From: CAZFHZ01 sp964519015
GTDB taxonomy: Bacteria; Blakebacterota; Blakebacteria; Blakebacterales; CAYUVJ01
Assembly: GCA_964519015.1 (NCBI GenBank)
Contig: CAZFHZ010000145.1
Coordinates: 1-8,016 of the forward strand
Reading direction: 5' to 3'
Length of the DNA: 8,016 bases
Shown: positions 1-6,152 of the stretch, piece after piece
Numbering within the stretch: position 1 is the first letter of the stretch
How the letters are laid out: each line of letters starts with the position of its first letter
Made by a program: the position numbers and the translations under genes
Notes under the pieces: generated by a model
Told to the model about the DNA's origin: nothing
Database searches by the model: none
What the model saw: only the letters and a program-made list of their open reading frames with translations

Positions 1-1710
1 TCCCGCGGCCTCTACCTGGCCCTCCTCTCGAAGGATGAACCCTCTCCCCTGCTCCCTCAGAGCGACGATGAGAAGAAGGAGGAGGAGGAGGAAGAGGAAG
101 CGGCCAAGCCGGCCGGGGGAGGAGCCGCCGCGGCTCGGGAGGGCGGCGCCCCCAAGCCGGTGACGATCGACTTCGACGGGCTGGCCGGACGGATCGTGGC
201 GGTCAATGTGCCCGTGCGCGACTACGCCGGGCTGGCCGCCGGTACCGAAGGGTTCGTCTTCTACCTGGAGTCGCGCCCGGGAACGGGCACGGTGCTGCAC
301 CGCTACAACCTGAAGGACCGCTCCGCCCGGGAGTTCCTGAGCGGCGTCTCCTTCTTCACCCTCTCGGGCGACCGCAAGAAGCTCCTCTACCGGCAGGGGA
401 GCAACTGGGGGGTGGTGGAGAGCGACAAGAGTCCGCCCCAGGCCGGGGCCGGCCGGCTGGACGTATCCTCCATCCGGATGCAGGTCGACCCGAAGGCGGA
501 GTTCCGGCAGATGTTCCACGAGGGGTGGCGCTTCCAGCGCGACTACCTCTACGTGGAGAACATGCACGGGGTGGACTACGCCAGGACCCTGGCCATGTAC
601 GAACCGCTGGTGGACCACGTCGCCCACCGCTCCGACCTGAACTACCTGCTCGACTGGATGGGGGGGGAAGTCGCCATCGGCCACTCCTTCGTGCGCGGCG
701 GCGACCTGCCCGAGGTGGAACGGGTGGCGGTCGGCCTGCTGGGGGCGGACCTGGAAACGGCTGACGGCCGCTACCGGATCAAGACCGTCTACACGGGGGA
801 GCCGTGGAACCCCGGACTGCGGGCTCCGCTGGCCCAGCCGGGCATGGAGGTCCGGGCCGGGGAGTTCCTGCTCGAGGTCAACGGTACCCCCCTGCGGGCC
901 CCCGAGAATCCCTACCGGCTCTTCGAGGGGGTGGCCAACCGTCAGACGGTGCTGCGGGTCGGCCCCCGGGCCGACGGCCGCGATTCCCGCCTGGTCACCG
1001 TGGTGCCGGTCTCGAGCGAAGGGAGCCTGAGGCAGCGGTCGTGGATGGAGGCCAACCGCCGCAAGGTGGACGAGCTCTCCGGCGGACGGTTGGCCTACGT
1101 CTGGCTGCCCAACACCAGCACCGGAGGCTACGCCAACTTCAACCGTTACTACTTCGCCCAGCAGGACCGGGAGGGGGCGGTCATCGACGAGCGCTTCAAC
1201 AGCGGCGGCTCGGCGGCCGACTACATCGTCGACCTGATGGCCCGCCGTCCCCACGGCTACTTCAACAACCCGGTCGGCGAACGCCGACCCTTCACTTCCC
1301 CGGAGGCGGGGATCTGGGGCCCCAAGGTCATGATCATCAACGAGATGGCCGGCTCAGGGGGCGACCTGATGCCCTACATGTTCCACTTCTACGAGGTCGG
1401 GACGCTGGTCGGGAAACGCACCTGGGGAGGGCTGGTGGGCACCTGGGACACCCCGCCCCTGCTGGACGGCGGCACCATGATTGCCCCGCGCGGCGGTTTC
1501 TTCGACCTGGAGGGGAAGTGGGCGGTCGAGAACCAGGGGGTGTCTCCCGACGTCGAGGTCGAGATGACCCCGAAGGATGTTATCGCCGGCCACGATCCGC
1601 AGCTGGAACGGGCGGTCCAGGAGGTGCTCAAGCTGCTGGAGACGCAGCGCTTCGTGCGGAAGGCGGAACCGGCGGCGCCGATCCGCTCGATCCGGCCCGG
1701 CGGGCGCTGA
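1..1710 (+). CDS. Tricorn protease homologue (S41-type serine peptidase), C-terminal part
   Basis: The reading frame is open from base 1, so the gene starts before the window and the 569 residues seen are roughly the C-terminal half of a family usually around 1,050-1,100 residues long. Fragment residues 1-55 end the beta-propeller region and include an acidic run of Glu (about 25-33) and an Ala/Gly-rich linker. A second propeller-like stretch follows, then a core helical region with MHGVDY (His189), a PDZ-like domain (about 238-338) and the S41 fold with IDERFNSGG, NEMAGSGGD (nucleophile Ser452) and VENQGVSPD (Glu510). These match the His, Ser and Glu of the tricorn active site, so the enzyme looks active. 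Family knowledge: tricorn cuts oligopeptides released by larger proteases. Codons end almost always in G or C. The stop is TGA at 1708-1710. The N-terminus, and any signal peptide, cannot be seen. Confidence 0.93.
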   Translation, partial: SRGLYLALLSKDEPSPLLPQSDDEKKEEEEEEEAAKPAGGGAAAAREGGAPKPVTIDFDGLAGRIVAVNVPVRDYAGLAAGTEGFVFYLESRPGTGTVLHRYNLKDRSAREFLSGVSFFTLSGDRKKLLYRQGSNWGVVESDKSPPQAGAGRLDVSSIRMQVDPKAEFRQMFHEGWRFQRDYLYVENMHGVDYARTLAMYEPLVDHVAHRSDLNYLLDWMGGEVAIGHSFVRGGDLPEVERVAVGLLGADLETADGRYRIKTVYTGEPWNPGLRAPLAQPGMEVRAGEFLLEVNGTPLRAPENPYRLFEGVANRQTVLRVGPRADGRDSRLVTVVPVSSEGSLRQRSWMEANRRKVDELSGGRLAYVWLPNTSTGGYANFNRYYFAQQDREGAVIDERFNSGGSAADYIVDLMARRPHGYFNNPVGERRPFTSPEAGIWGPKVMIINEMAGSGGDLMPYMFHFYEVGTLVGKRTWGGLVGTWDTPPLLDGGTMIAPRGGFFDLEGKWAVENQGVSPDVEVEMTPKDVIAGHDPQLERAVQEVLKLLETQRFVRKAEPAAPIRSIRPGGR

Positions 1711-1735
1711 GCGCGAAACTGAGGGCCAGGCTGAA

Positions 1736-1773
1736 GTGTGGGAGGTTCGAATTCAGGACTTGGCAGGTAGGCC
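1736..1773 (+). repeat. Diverged direct repeat, copy A
   Basis: The copy has two blocks: GTGTGGGAGGTTCGAATT (1736-1753) and GGCAGGTAGGCC (1762-1773), with 8 bases between them. A second copy in the same orientation lies at 3181-3222. The blocks match at 15 of 18 and 11 of 12 positions, and differ by a 4-base indel between blocks. The two copies flank the serine hydrolase gene. They could be ends of a decayed mobile element or a dispersed intergenic repeat. The match was found by eye. Confidence 0.55.
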
Positions 1774-1786
1774 GCCGAGAAGGGGA

Positions 1787-1810
1787 CCGGGGGCGTTCCA
1801 CCGCCCCGGG
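1787..1810 (+). terminator. GC-rich hairpin, possible terminator of the tricorn gene
   Basis: GGGGCG (1790-1795) pairs with CGCCCC (1802-1807) around a 6-base loop. Two more C-G pairs lie outside a G-G mismatch. No T-run follows, so it does not fit a standard intrinsic terminator well. It lies about 80 bases past the tricorn stop codon. It may be chance in DNA this GC-rich. Confidence 0.22.
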
Positions 1811-1876
1811 GCACCAGCCCACATGCCGCAGGATCTTGTCTACGAGCGGAGGGTCGGTGATGTCCCGGAGGGATTC
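1805..1876 (-). pseudogene. Possible antisense remnant of a transposase C-terminal tail
   Basis: Read on the minus strand, this stretch encodes ITDPPLVDKILRHVGW within an open frame that has no start signal and no recognisable upstream domain. The pattern I-T-D-P-x-x-V-x-K-I-L-x-H-x-G is typical of the tail that follows the zinc ribbon in IS91-like transposases. No catalytic domain is present nearby, so at best this is a relic. Repeat copy A lies just beyond it, as expected if the repeat marks an element end. The similarity rests on about 16 residues recognised from memory and may be coincidence. Confidence 0.22.
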
Positions 1877-1951
1877 GTCTATCCCTGATCGAAGGTGGAC
1901 AGAGAGGCCCCGACGGGAGGGAACATCCGTCGGACGGTCCGCGTAGGAAAC

Positions 1952-1966
1952 GGAGGAGGCATGTGA
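1952..1966 (+). promoter_or_regulatory. Strong Shine-Dalgarno followed by a start-stop (ATG TGA)
   Basis: GGAGGAGG (1952-1959) is an almost ideal anti-16S match. One base later comes ATG (1961-1963) followed at once by TGA (1964-1966). An overlapping GTG at 1963 sits 6 bases after the GGAGG at 1952-1956 and opens a frame that runs into the hydrolase gene out of frame, with no recognisable product. It may be a relic start site, a leader element ahead of the hydrolase gene, or chance. Confidence 0.2.
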
Positions 1967-2038
1967 TCATCGCGAGCTGTCTCTCCGGCGGCTCACGAAA
2001 CCACCGCCCACGCACGATCCATCCCCGGGAGCAGGACG

Positions 2039-3148
2039 ATGCGGAAGAGCTTCCTCTCCTTGCTCATACCACTCACCTTCTGTGTCCTCACCGCCGGTTG
2101 CAGAACTACTCCTGTCGAATCGAGTGATCAGCCGGTCATCACCGGCAGCTGGGCGTATTACCGGACTCCGGAGCAGGCGGGTTGGCAAGCCGATCTGCTG
2201 GAGGAGGCCAGAGTGTATTTCAATACCCTGAATTCGGCGGCCGTGGTGGTGGTCTACCATGACAGCGTCCTGGCGGCCTGGGGGGCATATACGGAGGAGT
2301 ACCTGACCCACTCAGCCAGGAAGAGCTTCATGAGCGCGATGTACGGCATCTACGTCGAGGAAGGGCTCATCGATCTGCAGAAGACCCTGGCGGAGCTGAA
2401 CATCGATGACCTTCCTCCGCTGACCGAGCAGGAGCGTCAGGCCAGGGTGATCGATCTGCTGGAGGCCCGGTCCGGCGTCTACCATACGGCGGCCGCTGAA
2501 ACCGAGAGCATGCATGAATACAAACCGGATCGGGGCACTTACCTGCCGGGTGAGCACTGGTGCTACAACAACTGGGACTTCAATGCTCTGGTGACCATCT
2601 TCAATCAGGAGACGGGCCGGGATTTCTTCGAGTGTCTGGTGGACCGGATCGCTGATGAACTCGGCATGGAGGATTTCGGGCTCGACGATACCCACTACTA
2701 CTACCAGCCGGAACGGTCGGTCCATCCCGCCTACCATTTCCAGATATCGGCCCGTGATGCGGCCCGGTTCGGCCTCCTGTTCCTGAAGGACGGGGTGTGG
2801 GCGGGCCGTCAGATCGTGCCGGCGGCGTGGGTGGAGGAGAGCGTCAGATCCACGTCCGATTCGGGGGAGTACATATCGGGCACGCAGTACGGCTATATGT
2901 GGTGGATCTTCCCGCCGGGTTACGGAGCGGACTCGGGATGGTCCAACGTCAGCCGGTACCGGATGTATGCCGCCCTGGGTGCCTACGGACAAGTGATCCT
3001 GGTGATCCCGGAGGCCGACGTCGTGTTCGTGCACCGGGTGGATTCCTACAACGGGTTCAATGTCCCGCTCAGTGAATGGATGCGGCTGCTGGACATGATC
3101 CTCGCCGCCCGCCCGATCGGACAACAGGCGGCGGGGAACTCTCCCTGA
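2039..3148 (+). CDS. Beta-lactamase-fold serine hydrolase, predicted lipoprotein
   Basis: This 369-residue protein belongs to the beta-lactamase/penicillin-binding-protein superfamily (Pfam Beta-lactamase, class C/EstB-like). It starts with a signal peptide ending in the lipobox LTAGC (Cys21), so it is probably anchored on the outer face of a membrane. The S-x-x-K motif is S-A-R-K (Ser92, Lys95), followed by a helix ending YVEEG. The Y-x-N motif is Y-N-N (Tyr176, Asn178). The C-terminal sheet has GAYGQVILVIPEADVVFVHR in the place where KTG/HxG-type motifs lie. GGGAG-like GGGAG (2027-2031) lies 7 bases before the ATG and supports the start. Family members hydrolyse esters, short amides, D-peptides or beta-lactams; the substrate cannot be read from sequence. 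About 20 of the first 75 codons end in A or T, far more than in the tricorn gene, and degenerate direct repeats flank the gene. Both suggest possible acquisition. Confidence 0.88.
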   Translation: MRKSFLSLLIPLTFCVLTAGCRTTPVESSDQPVITGSWAYYRTPEQAGWQADLLEEARVYFNTLNSAAVVVVYHDSVLAAWGAYTEEYLTHSARKSFMSAMYGIYVEEGLIDLQKTLAELNIDDLPPLTEQERQARVIDLLEARSGVYHTAAAETESMHEYKPDRGTYLPGEHWCYNNWDFNALVTIFNQETGRDFFECLVDRIADELGMEDFGLDDTHYYYQPERSVHPAYHFQISARDAARFGLLFLKDGVWAGRQIVPAAWVEESVRSTSDSGEYISGTQYGYMWWIFPPGYGADSGWSNVSRYRMYAALGAYGQVILVIPEADVVFVHRVDSYNGFNVPLSEWMRLLDMILAARPIGQQAAGNSP

Positions 3149-3180
3149 CCGTCGCCGTCCCTCTGGAACGCCCCCCGGGG

Positions 3181-3222
3181 GTGTAGGACGTTTGAATTGC
3201 GCGGCGTGCCGGCAGGCAGGCC
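3181..3222 (+). repeat. Diverged direct repeat, copy B
   Basis: This copy reads GTGTAGGACGTTTGAATT (3181-3198), 12 bases, then GGCAGGCAGGCC (3211-3222). It matches copy A (1736-1773) in the same orientation at 26 of 30 aligned block positions. It lies in the 147-bp gap between the convergent hydrolase and DUF169 genes. A perfect CCCCCGGGGG palindrome (3172-3181) abuts its left edge. I see no clear bidirectional terminator in this gap. Confidence 0.55.
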
Positions 3223-3295
3223 CTTGCTGCCCTTCAAGGCATCCGCACTCCACTTCCGCATCTCGCCGCCGCAGTGCAGGCAGCGCGAGGGGGGC

Positions 3296-4066
3296 TCAGG
3301 CCAGCCGCCCGCCGCGGGCCCGGCGCAGGGTGTCGAGGAAGCCCCGCCCCAGGAAGCTGCGGGCATCGAGCGCGCAGAGGCGCTCGAACATGGGCACGGT
3401 GACGGTGAAGGCCAGCAGGTCGGCCGGGAGCGGGTCGCGCATGGCCATGTCGGTGGCCCCGATCACGGCCTGCGGCCTCTCCAGATCGGCGAAGGTCACC
3501 ACCAGCTCCATGCACCCGGAGCCGAAGGGTACCGTCACCGGGGGCGGATCGTCCCAGGCGTGATGATAGTAGGCGCCCTGCTGCAGCACGCTGAGCTGAT
3601 CCGGATTCACCCAGAAGGTGACGGTGCGCAAGAAGGGGTACTGGTCGGGCTTGAGCGGGCCGATCAGCACCTGGCCGTGTTCCATCCGGTAGGTCGGCCC
3701 GTGGTCTACCCAGCCGGCCATCTGTTCCCGGGTGGCCCGCAGGCCCTCCTCCTCCCAGAGGAAGTCGATGAAGTCCTCCCGCGCGCGGGTCTGGACACCG
3801 CAGATAGCCCGCCCCGCCCCGCCGCAGCCGTAGCGCTCGCGGGTGAGGATCAGGGTCTCGCCCCGCAGCCAGCGGGGATAGAAATCGAAGATGCACGGAC
3901 CGCGGCTCCCCGGCTTCGGTCCCACCAGGGGCGCGAAGGGCTCCGGATCGGGAGCGTCGTAGAACCCGATCAACGGCAGCTCATGACTCAATCGATCGAG
4001 CAGGTAGGATGGGTCGGGCTGCCGCTCTGCCCGTTCGAACTTCACGCTCATCTCACTCTTGGCCAC
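3296..4066 (-). CDS. DUF169 family protein
   Basis: The product has 256 residues and matches the DUF169 family (COG2043) by its overall pattern. From the N-terminus it shows VKFERAE, a block with GCGGAGRAICG (Cys81, Cys89), DFLWEEEGLR, GPLKPDQYPFLRTVTFWVNP, PFGSGCMELV (Cys185) and ATDMAMRDP. It has no signal peptide or membrane segment and should be cytoplasmic. The family has no established biochemical role that I can name. Three Cys in Gly-rich motifs could bind a metal or cofactor, which is inference. I chose the GTG at 4066 because AGGAGG (4077-4072) lies 5 bases before it. ATG 4096 is a weaker alternative, and GTG 4132 lies too close to the predicted promoter -10 (4141-4136) to be transcribed from it. 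The gene is divergent from the DJ-1-like lipoprotein gene and convergent with the hydrolase gene. The stop is TGA (3298-3296). Confidence 0.88.
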   Translation of the reverse strand: MAKSEMSVKFERAERQPDPSYLLDRLSHELPLIGFYDAPDPEPFAPLVGPKPGSRGPCIFDFYPRWLRGETLILTRERYGCGGAGRAICGVQTRAREDFIDFLWEEEGLRATREQMAGWVDHGPTYRMEHGQVLIGPLKPDQYPFLRTVTFWVNPDQLSVLQQGAYYHHAWDDPPPVTVPFGSGCMELVVTFADLERPQAVIGATDMAMRDPLPADLLAFTVTVPMFERLCALDARSFLGRGFLDTLRRARGGRLA

Positions 4067-4071
4067 CGGAA

Positions 4072-4077
4072 CCTCCT
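4072..4077 (-). promoter_or_regulatory. Ribosome binding site that fixes the DUF169 start
   Basis: On the minus strand AGGAGG (4077-4072) is followed by TTCCG and then GTG (4066-4064). The perfect match and 5-base spacing favour this GTG over ATG 4096, which has only a GAGG about 8 bases upstream, and over ATG 4051, which is too far away. Confidence 0.7.
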
Positions 4078-4135
4078 GGAGCTTCACTCCGGTCATCGCC
4101 CCGGCCTCACCGCGGCCGAGGGAACCGGCCACCCG

Positions 4136-4165
4136 TTTATAGCATCAGACCTCCGGACGTGTCAT
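4136..4165 (-). promoter_or_regulatory. Sigma70-like promoter of the DUF169 gene
   Basis: On the minus strand ATGACA (4165-4160) and TATAAA (4141-4136) each match five of six consensus bases and are 18 bases apart. TGC directly before the -10 makes an extended -10 (TGn). The expected start of transcription is near 4129, giving a leader of about 60 bases before GTG 4066. Such a good match is notable in GC-rich DNA. Confidence 0.6.
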
Positions 4166-4174
4166 TCCGGCGGT
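4149..4174. promoter_or_regulatory. Imperfect palindrome over the -35 region: candidate operator
   Basis: The arms are ACCTCCGGA (4149-4157) and TCCGGCGGT (4166-4174), with 8 of 9 positions complementary and an 8-base centre. The centre covers the predicted -35 hexamer of the DUF169 promoter, and the site lies 59 bases before the divergent lipoprotein start. A dimeric regulator bound here would be placed to block the DUF169 promoter and could also act on the plus-strand block. No regulator gene is visible in the window. Confidence 0.42.
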
Positions 4175-4232
4175 GAACCTCCGCCCGACCGGCACCGTAT
4201 CTCCTTACCACCCACCAGACGGGGAGCAAACC

Positions 4233-6089
4233 ATGCATTCATCCCGGAGTACGGCGGGGCGGGCGGTGGTCATGGTGGCGGCCTCCACTCTCCTCCTACT
4301 GGGCTCCTGCACCGGTCGGCGGACCGGCGAGGAGTCGGGCGTGCAGGTCCTCATGCTGGCCGCCCGCCACTGGGGCCTGAACAACTTCCTGATGTGGGAT
4401 GTCTTCGACCGCCTGGGCTGGCAGGTGACCTTGACCGGGGTCGGCGACACGGTGACGGCCTGCCCCTACGCCGACGAATCAGCCGGACTCCACCCTATCG
4501 TGACCGACCGGAGGGTCGCCGACCTGGAGGGAGCGCGCGGTTGGGACGCGGTCGTGCTCACCCCGGGGGCGGGCAACGCCTACCCGGTCCCCGACGCCTT
4601 CGAGGACCTGGTCGGGAGCCCGGGCGCCCTGGCTCTGCTCCGTGACGCCGTCCGGCGGGATGTGCCTCTTTATGCCATGTGTTCCGCATCCCGGGTGCTG
4701 GCCGCGGCCGGGGTGGTCGGCGGGCGCCGCATGGTGGGTTCCCCCCGCTTCGCGGCCGAGTACGAGGCGGCCGGCTCGCGCTACGAAGGCAATCCGCTCA
4801 ACGACAATCCTCCCACCGTGGATGGCTCGCTGATCACCGGCACAAGGGGACAGTACTACAACGAACCGAACTGCCTGGCCCTGGCGGCCACCGTGGAGGA
4901 GCGGCTCCCCCGCGGCCGGCTGCGGGCGGGCGAGGCGGCCCACCTAGTCGTCAGCGCCGACGATCTGGCCGGTGAGGGGATCCTCTGGTCCCGGCGCTAC
5001 GGGGGGGCGGCGGCCGACGGCGCCCAGGCCTTCGTGGAGGCCCCCGGCGGCGGCTGGTTCATCACCGGGTTCACTTTCGCTCCCGGCCGCCCCGACCCCG
5101 ATCTGCTGGCGCTGCGGGTGGACGAAGCCGGGGAACTGCTCTGGGCTCGGAGTTTCGGCGGCCCCGGGGCCGAGTACGGCCTGGCCGGCCTGGCCGACGA
5201 GGAGGGTTTCCTGGCCGCCGGCACCACCACTTCGGCCGGAGCCGGTTCCCGCGACGTGCTGATGGTGCGTTTTGATCCCGCCGGACGGGTCCTCTGGTCC
5301 CGTACCTGGGGAGGGCGCGGCTGGGAGGGAGCGACCGCCCTGGCCGGGACGGCGGACGGCTACCTGATCGGAGGCTACACGAACTCCTCAGGAGCCGGTG
5401 AGGAGGACATCCTCCTGCTCAAGACGGACCGGCGGGGCCGGCTGCTCTGGGAACACACCTACGGCGGGGGGCGCAGCGAGCTGGGGAACAGCCTGGTGCC
5501 GACCGCCGACGGCGGCTGTCTCATCGGGGCCTCCACCGGCACCTACGGCGGCCGCAACTCCGACCTCTTCCTGATCAAGGTGGATGCCTCGGGGAAGGAG
5601 CAATGGGCCCGCGCCTACGGCGCCCGTTCGACCCGCGGCTACGGCTTCGACTGGTGCAACACCGCGGTCGGCACCCGCGACGGCGGGGTGCTGCTGCTCG
5701 GCTACACGGACAGCGCTGACATCATGGACGCCTGTGCCGTCCGGGTGGACGCCGGCGGACTGGACGCCTGGTCGCGCTCCTTCGGGAACCGGCCCTTCTA
5801 CGACTACGCGACCGGGGGATTCGAGACCGCCGACGGCGGCTTTCTGGTGGTCGGGGTGGCCAAGCGCATCGTGGACGGCCCCGTCCTTTACGACAACGAC
5901 CTGCTCCTGGTCCGGCTCGAGCCGGACGGGAGCGTGCGCTGGCAGCACACCCTCGGTACCCCGGCGACCGACTGGGCGGCCTCCGTGCGACCGACCGCGG
6001 AGGGGGATGCCGTCGTACTCGGCTGGACCGGCGCGCACGGCTCGGGTGCGCTCGACATCCGGCTCACCCGCCTCGCGGTGGGACCATAG
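4233..6089 (+). CDS. Lipoprotein: DJ-1/PfpI-like domain fused to a seven-repeat W-x3-(Y/F)-GG beta-propeller
   Basis: ATG 4233 is chosen because GGGGAG (4221-4226) lies 6 bases upstream and a signal peptide with lipobox LLGSC (Cys26) follows; GTG 4173 would add 20 residues before it. The protein has 618 residues. Residues about 37-225 look like a DJ-1/PfpI (class I amidotransferase-like) fold: TPGAGNAYPVP, the nucleophile-elbow-like YAMCSASRVLAAAGVVGGR (Cys150) and VDGSLITGTRGQYYNEPN. The usual THP-type His appears replaced by Ser (Ser170 in GSP), and the usual early Glu seems absent, so activity is doubtful. Residues about 248-618 hold seven repeats built on LW-x-R-x-(Y/F)-GG, a DGG/DGY-type hairpin and D-x-L-L-x-K-x-D, with repeat Trp at 252, 304, 355, 406, 458, 513 and 570. 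This fits a closed seven-bladed propeller. It probably acts in the periplasm or on the surface, perhaps as a binding scaffold. It is the first gene of a likely two-gene unit. Confidence 0.82.
   Translation: MHSSRSTAGRAVVMVAASTLLLLGSCTGRRTGEESGVQVLMLAARHWGLNNFLMWDVFDRLGWQVTLTGVGDTVTACPYADESAGLHPIVTDRRVADLEGARGWDAVVLTPGAGNAYPVPDAFEDLVGSPGALALLRDAVRRDVPLYAMCSASRVLAAAGVVGGRRMVGSPRFAAEYEAAGSRYEGNPLNDNPPTVDGSLITGTRGQYYNEPNCLALAATVEERLPRGRLRAGEAAHLVVSADDLAGEGILWSRRYGGAAADGAQAFVEAPGGGWFITGFTFAPGRPDPDLLALRVDEAGELLWARSFGGPGAEYGLAGLADEEGFLAAGTTTSAGAGSRDVLMVRFDPAGRVLWSRTWGGRGWEGATALAGTADGYLIGGYTNSSGAGEEDILLLKTDRRGRLLWEHTYGGGRSELGNSLVPTADGGCLIGASTGTYGGRNSDLFLIKVDASGKEQWARAYGARSTRGYGFDWCNTAVGTRDGGVLLLGYTDSADIMDACAVRVDAGGLDAWSRSFGNRPFYDYATGGFETADGGFLVVGVAKRIVDGPVLYDNDLLLVRLEPDGSVRWQHTLGTPATDWAASVRPTAEGDAVVLGWTGAHGSGALDIRLTRLAVGP
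4974..6086 (+). repeat. Seven tandem W-x3-(Y/F)-GG propeller repeats (protein level)
   Basis: Seven units of 51-57 residues fill the C-terminal 371 residues of the DJ-1-like lipoprotein. Repeat-opening segments include WSRRYGG, WARSFGG, WSRTWGG, WEHTYGG, WARAYGA, WSRSFGN and WQHTLGT. Repeats 1-4 stay closest to consensus and 5-7 drift in the GG position. The last unit ends in a strand (DIRLTRLAV) that could close the ring with the first. The DNA is not a simple tandem repeat, so the duplications are old. Confidence 0.8.
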
Positions 6090-6152
6090 ATGGCGGGCGG
6101 AGTCGGATCACATCCATTTCAGACTGATGGGCAACCATACCGGAGCCACCGC

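Larger units (their letters stand above)
1711..2038. other. 328-bp intergenic region without a convincing gene
   Basis: This gap separates the tricorn homologue from the serine hydrolase lipoprotein gene. Open frames cross it on both strands, but none has a good ribosome binding site together with a recognisable product. It holds one copy of a degenerate repeat (1736-1773), a GC-rich hairpin (1787-1810), a possible antisense transposase-tail remnant (about 1805-1876) and a strong Shine-Dalgarno sequence followed by ATG-TGA (1952-1966). It must also hold any promoter of the hydrolase gene; I see no clear -35/-10 pair. The mixture suggests an old insertion site. Confidence 0.6.

Noticed and set aside
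61..150. Glu- and Ala/Gly-rich low-complexity stretch as a repeat element
   Set aside because: It is in frame with the tricorn gene and fits a variable acidic linker between domains.
1823..1888. A 21-residue plus-strand peptide starting MPQDLVYERR
   Set aside because: No ribosome binding site precedes it and nothing is recognisable in it; the opposite strand gives a more meaningful reading.
804..1946. A 380-residue plus-strand frame within and beyond the tricorn gene
   Set aside because: The composition is Arg/Gly/Pro-rich with no domain, and it overlaps the tricorn catalytic region in another frame.
1389..2015. A 208-residue minus-strand frame across the tricorn 3' end and the following gap
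   Set aside because: There is no recognisable domain and no ribosome binding site at its start; most of it is opposite conserved tricorn sequence.
3211..3231. GGCAG/CTGCC inverted repeat as a terminator between the convergent genes
   Set aside because: The stem is only 5 bp with no T-run on either side, and part of it is repeat copy B.
2312..3253. A 313-residue minus-strand open frame opposite the serine hydrolase gene
   Set aside because: It has no recognisable domain and lies over the hydrolase S-x-x-K and Y-x-N motifs. It is a shadow frame.
4067..4132. Upstream starts for the DUF169 gene at GTG 4132 and ATG 4096
   Set aside because: GTG 4132 lies between the predicted -10 and the likely transcription start. 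ATG 4096 has a weaker ribosome binding site than GTG 4066.
3197..4645. A 482-residue open frame on the plus strand opposite the DUF169 gene
   Set aside because: Its translation is Pro/Gly/Arg-rich and low in recognisable motifs, while the opposite strand carries clear DUF169 motifs and a good start. Such long shadows are common in GC-rich DNA.
6090..6152. Start of the VCBS lipoprotein at ATG 6090, touching the previous stop
   Set aside because: It would place 21 extra residues before a normal-length signal peptide, and ATG 6153 has a well-spaced GGAG.
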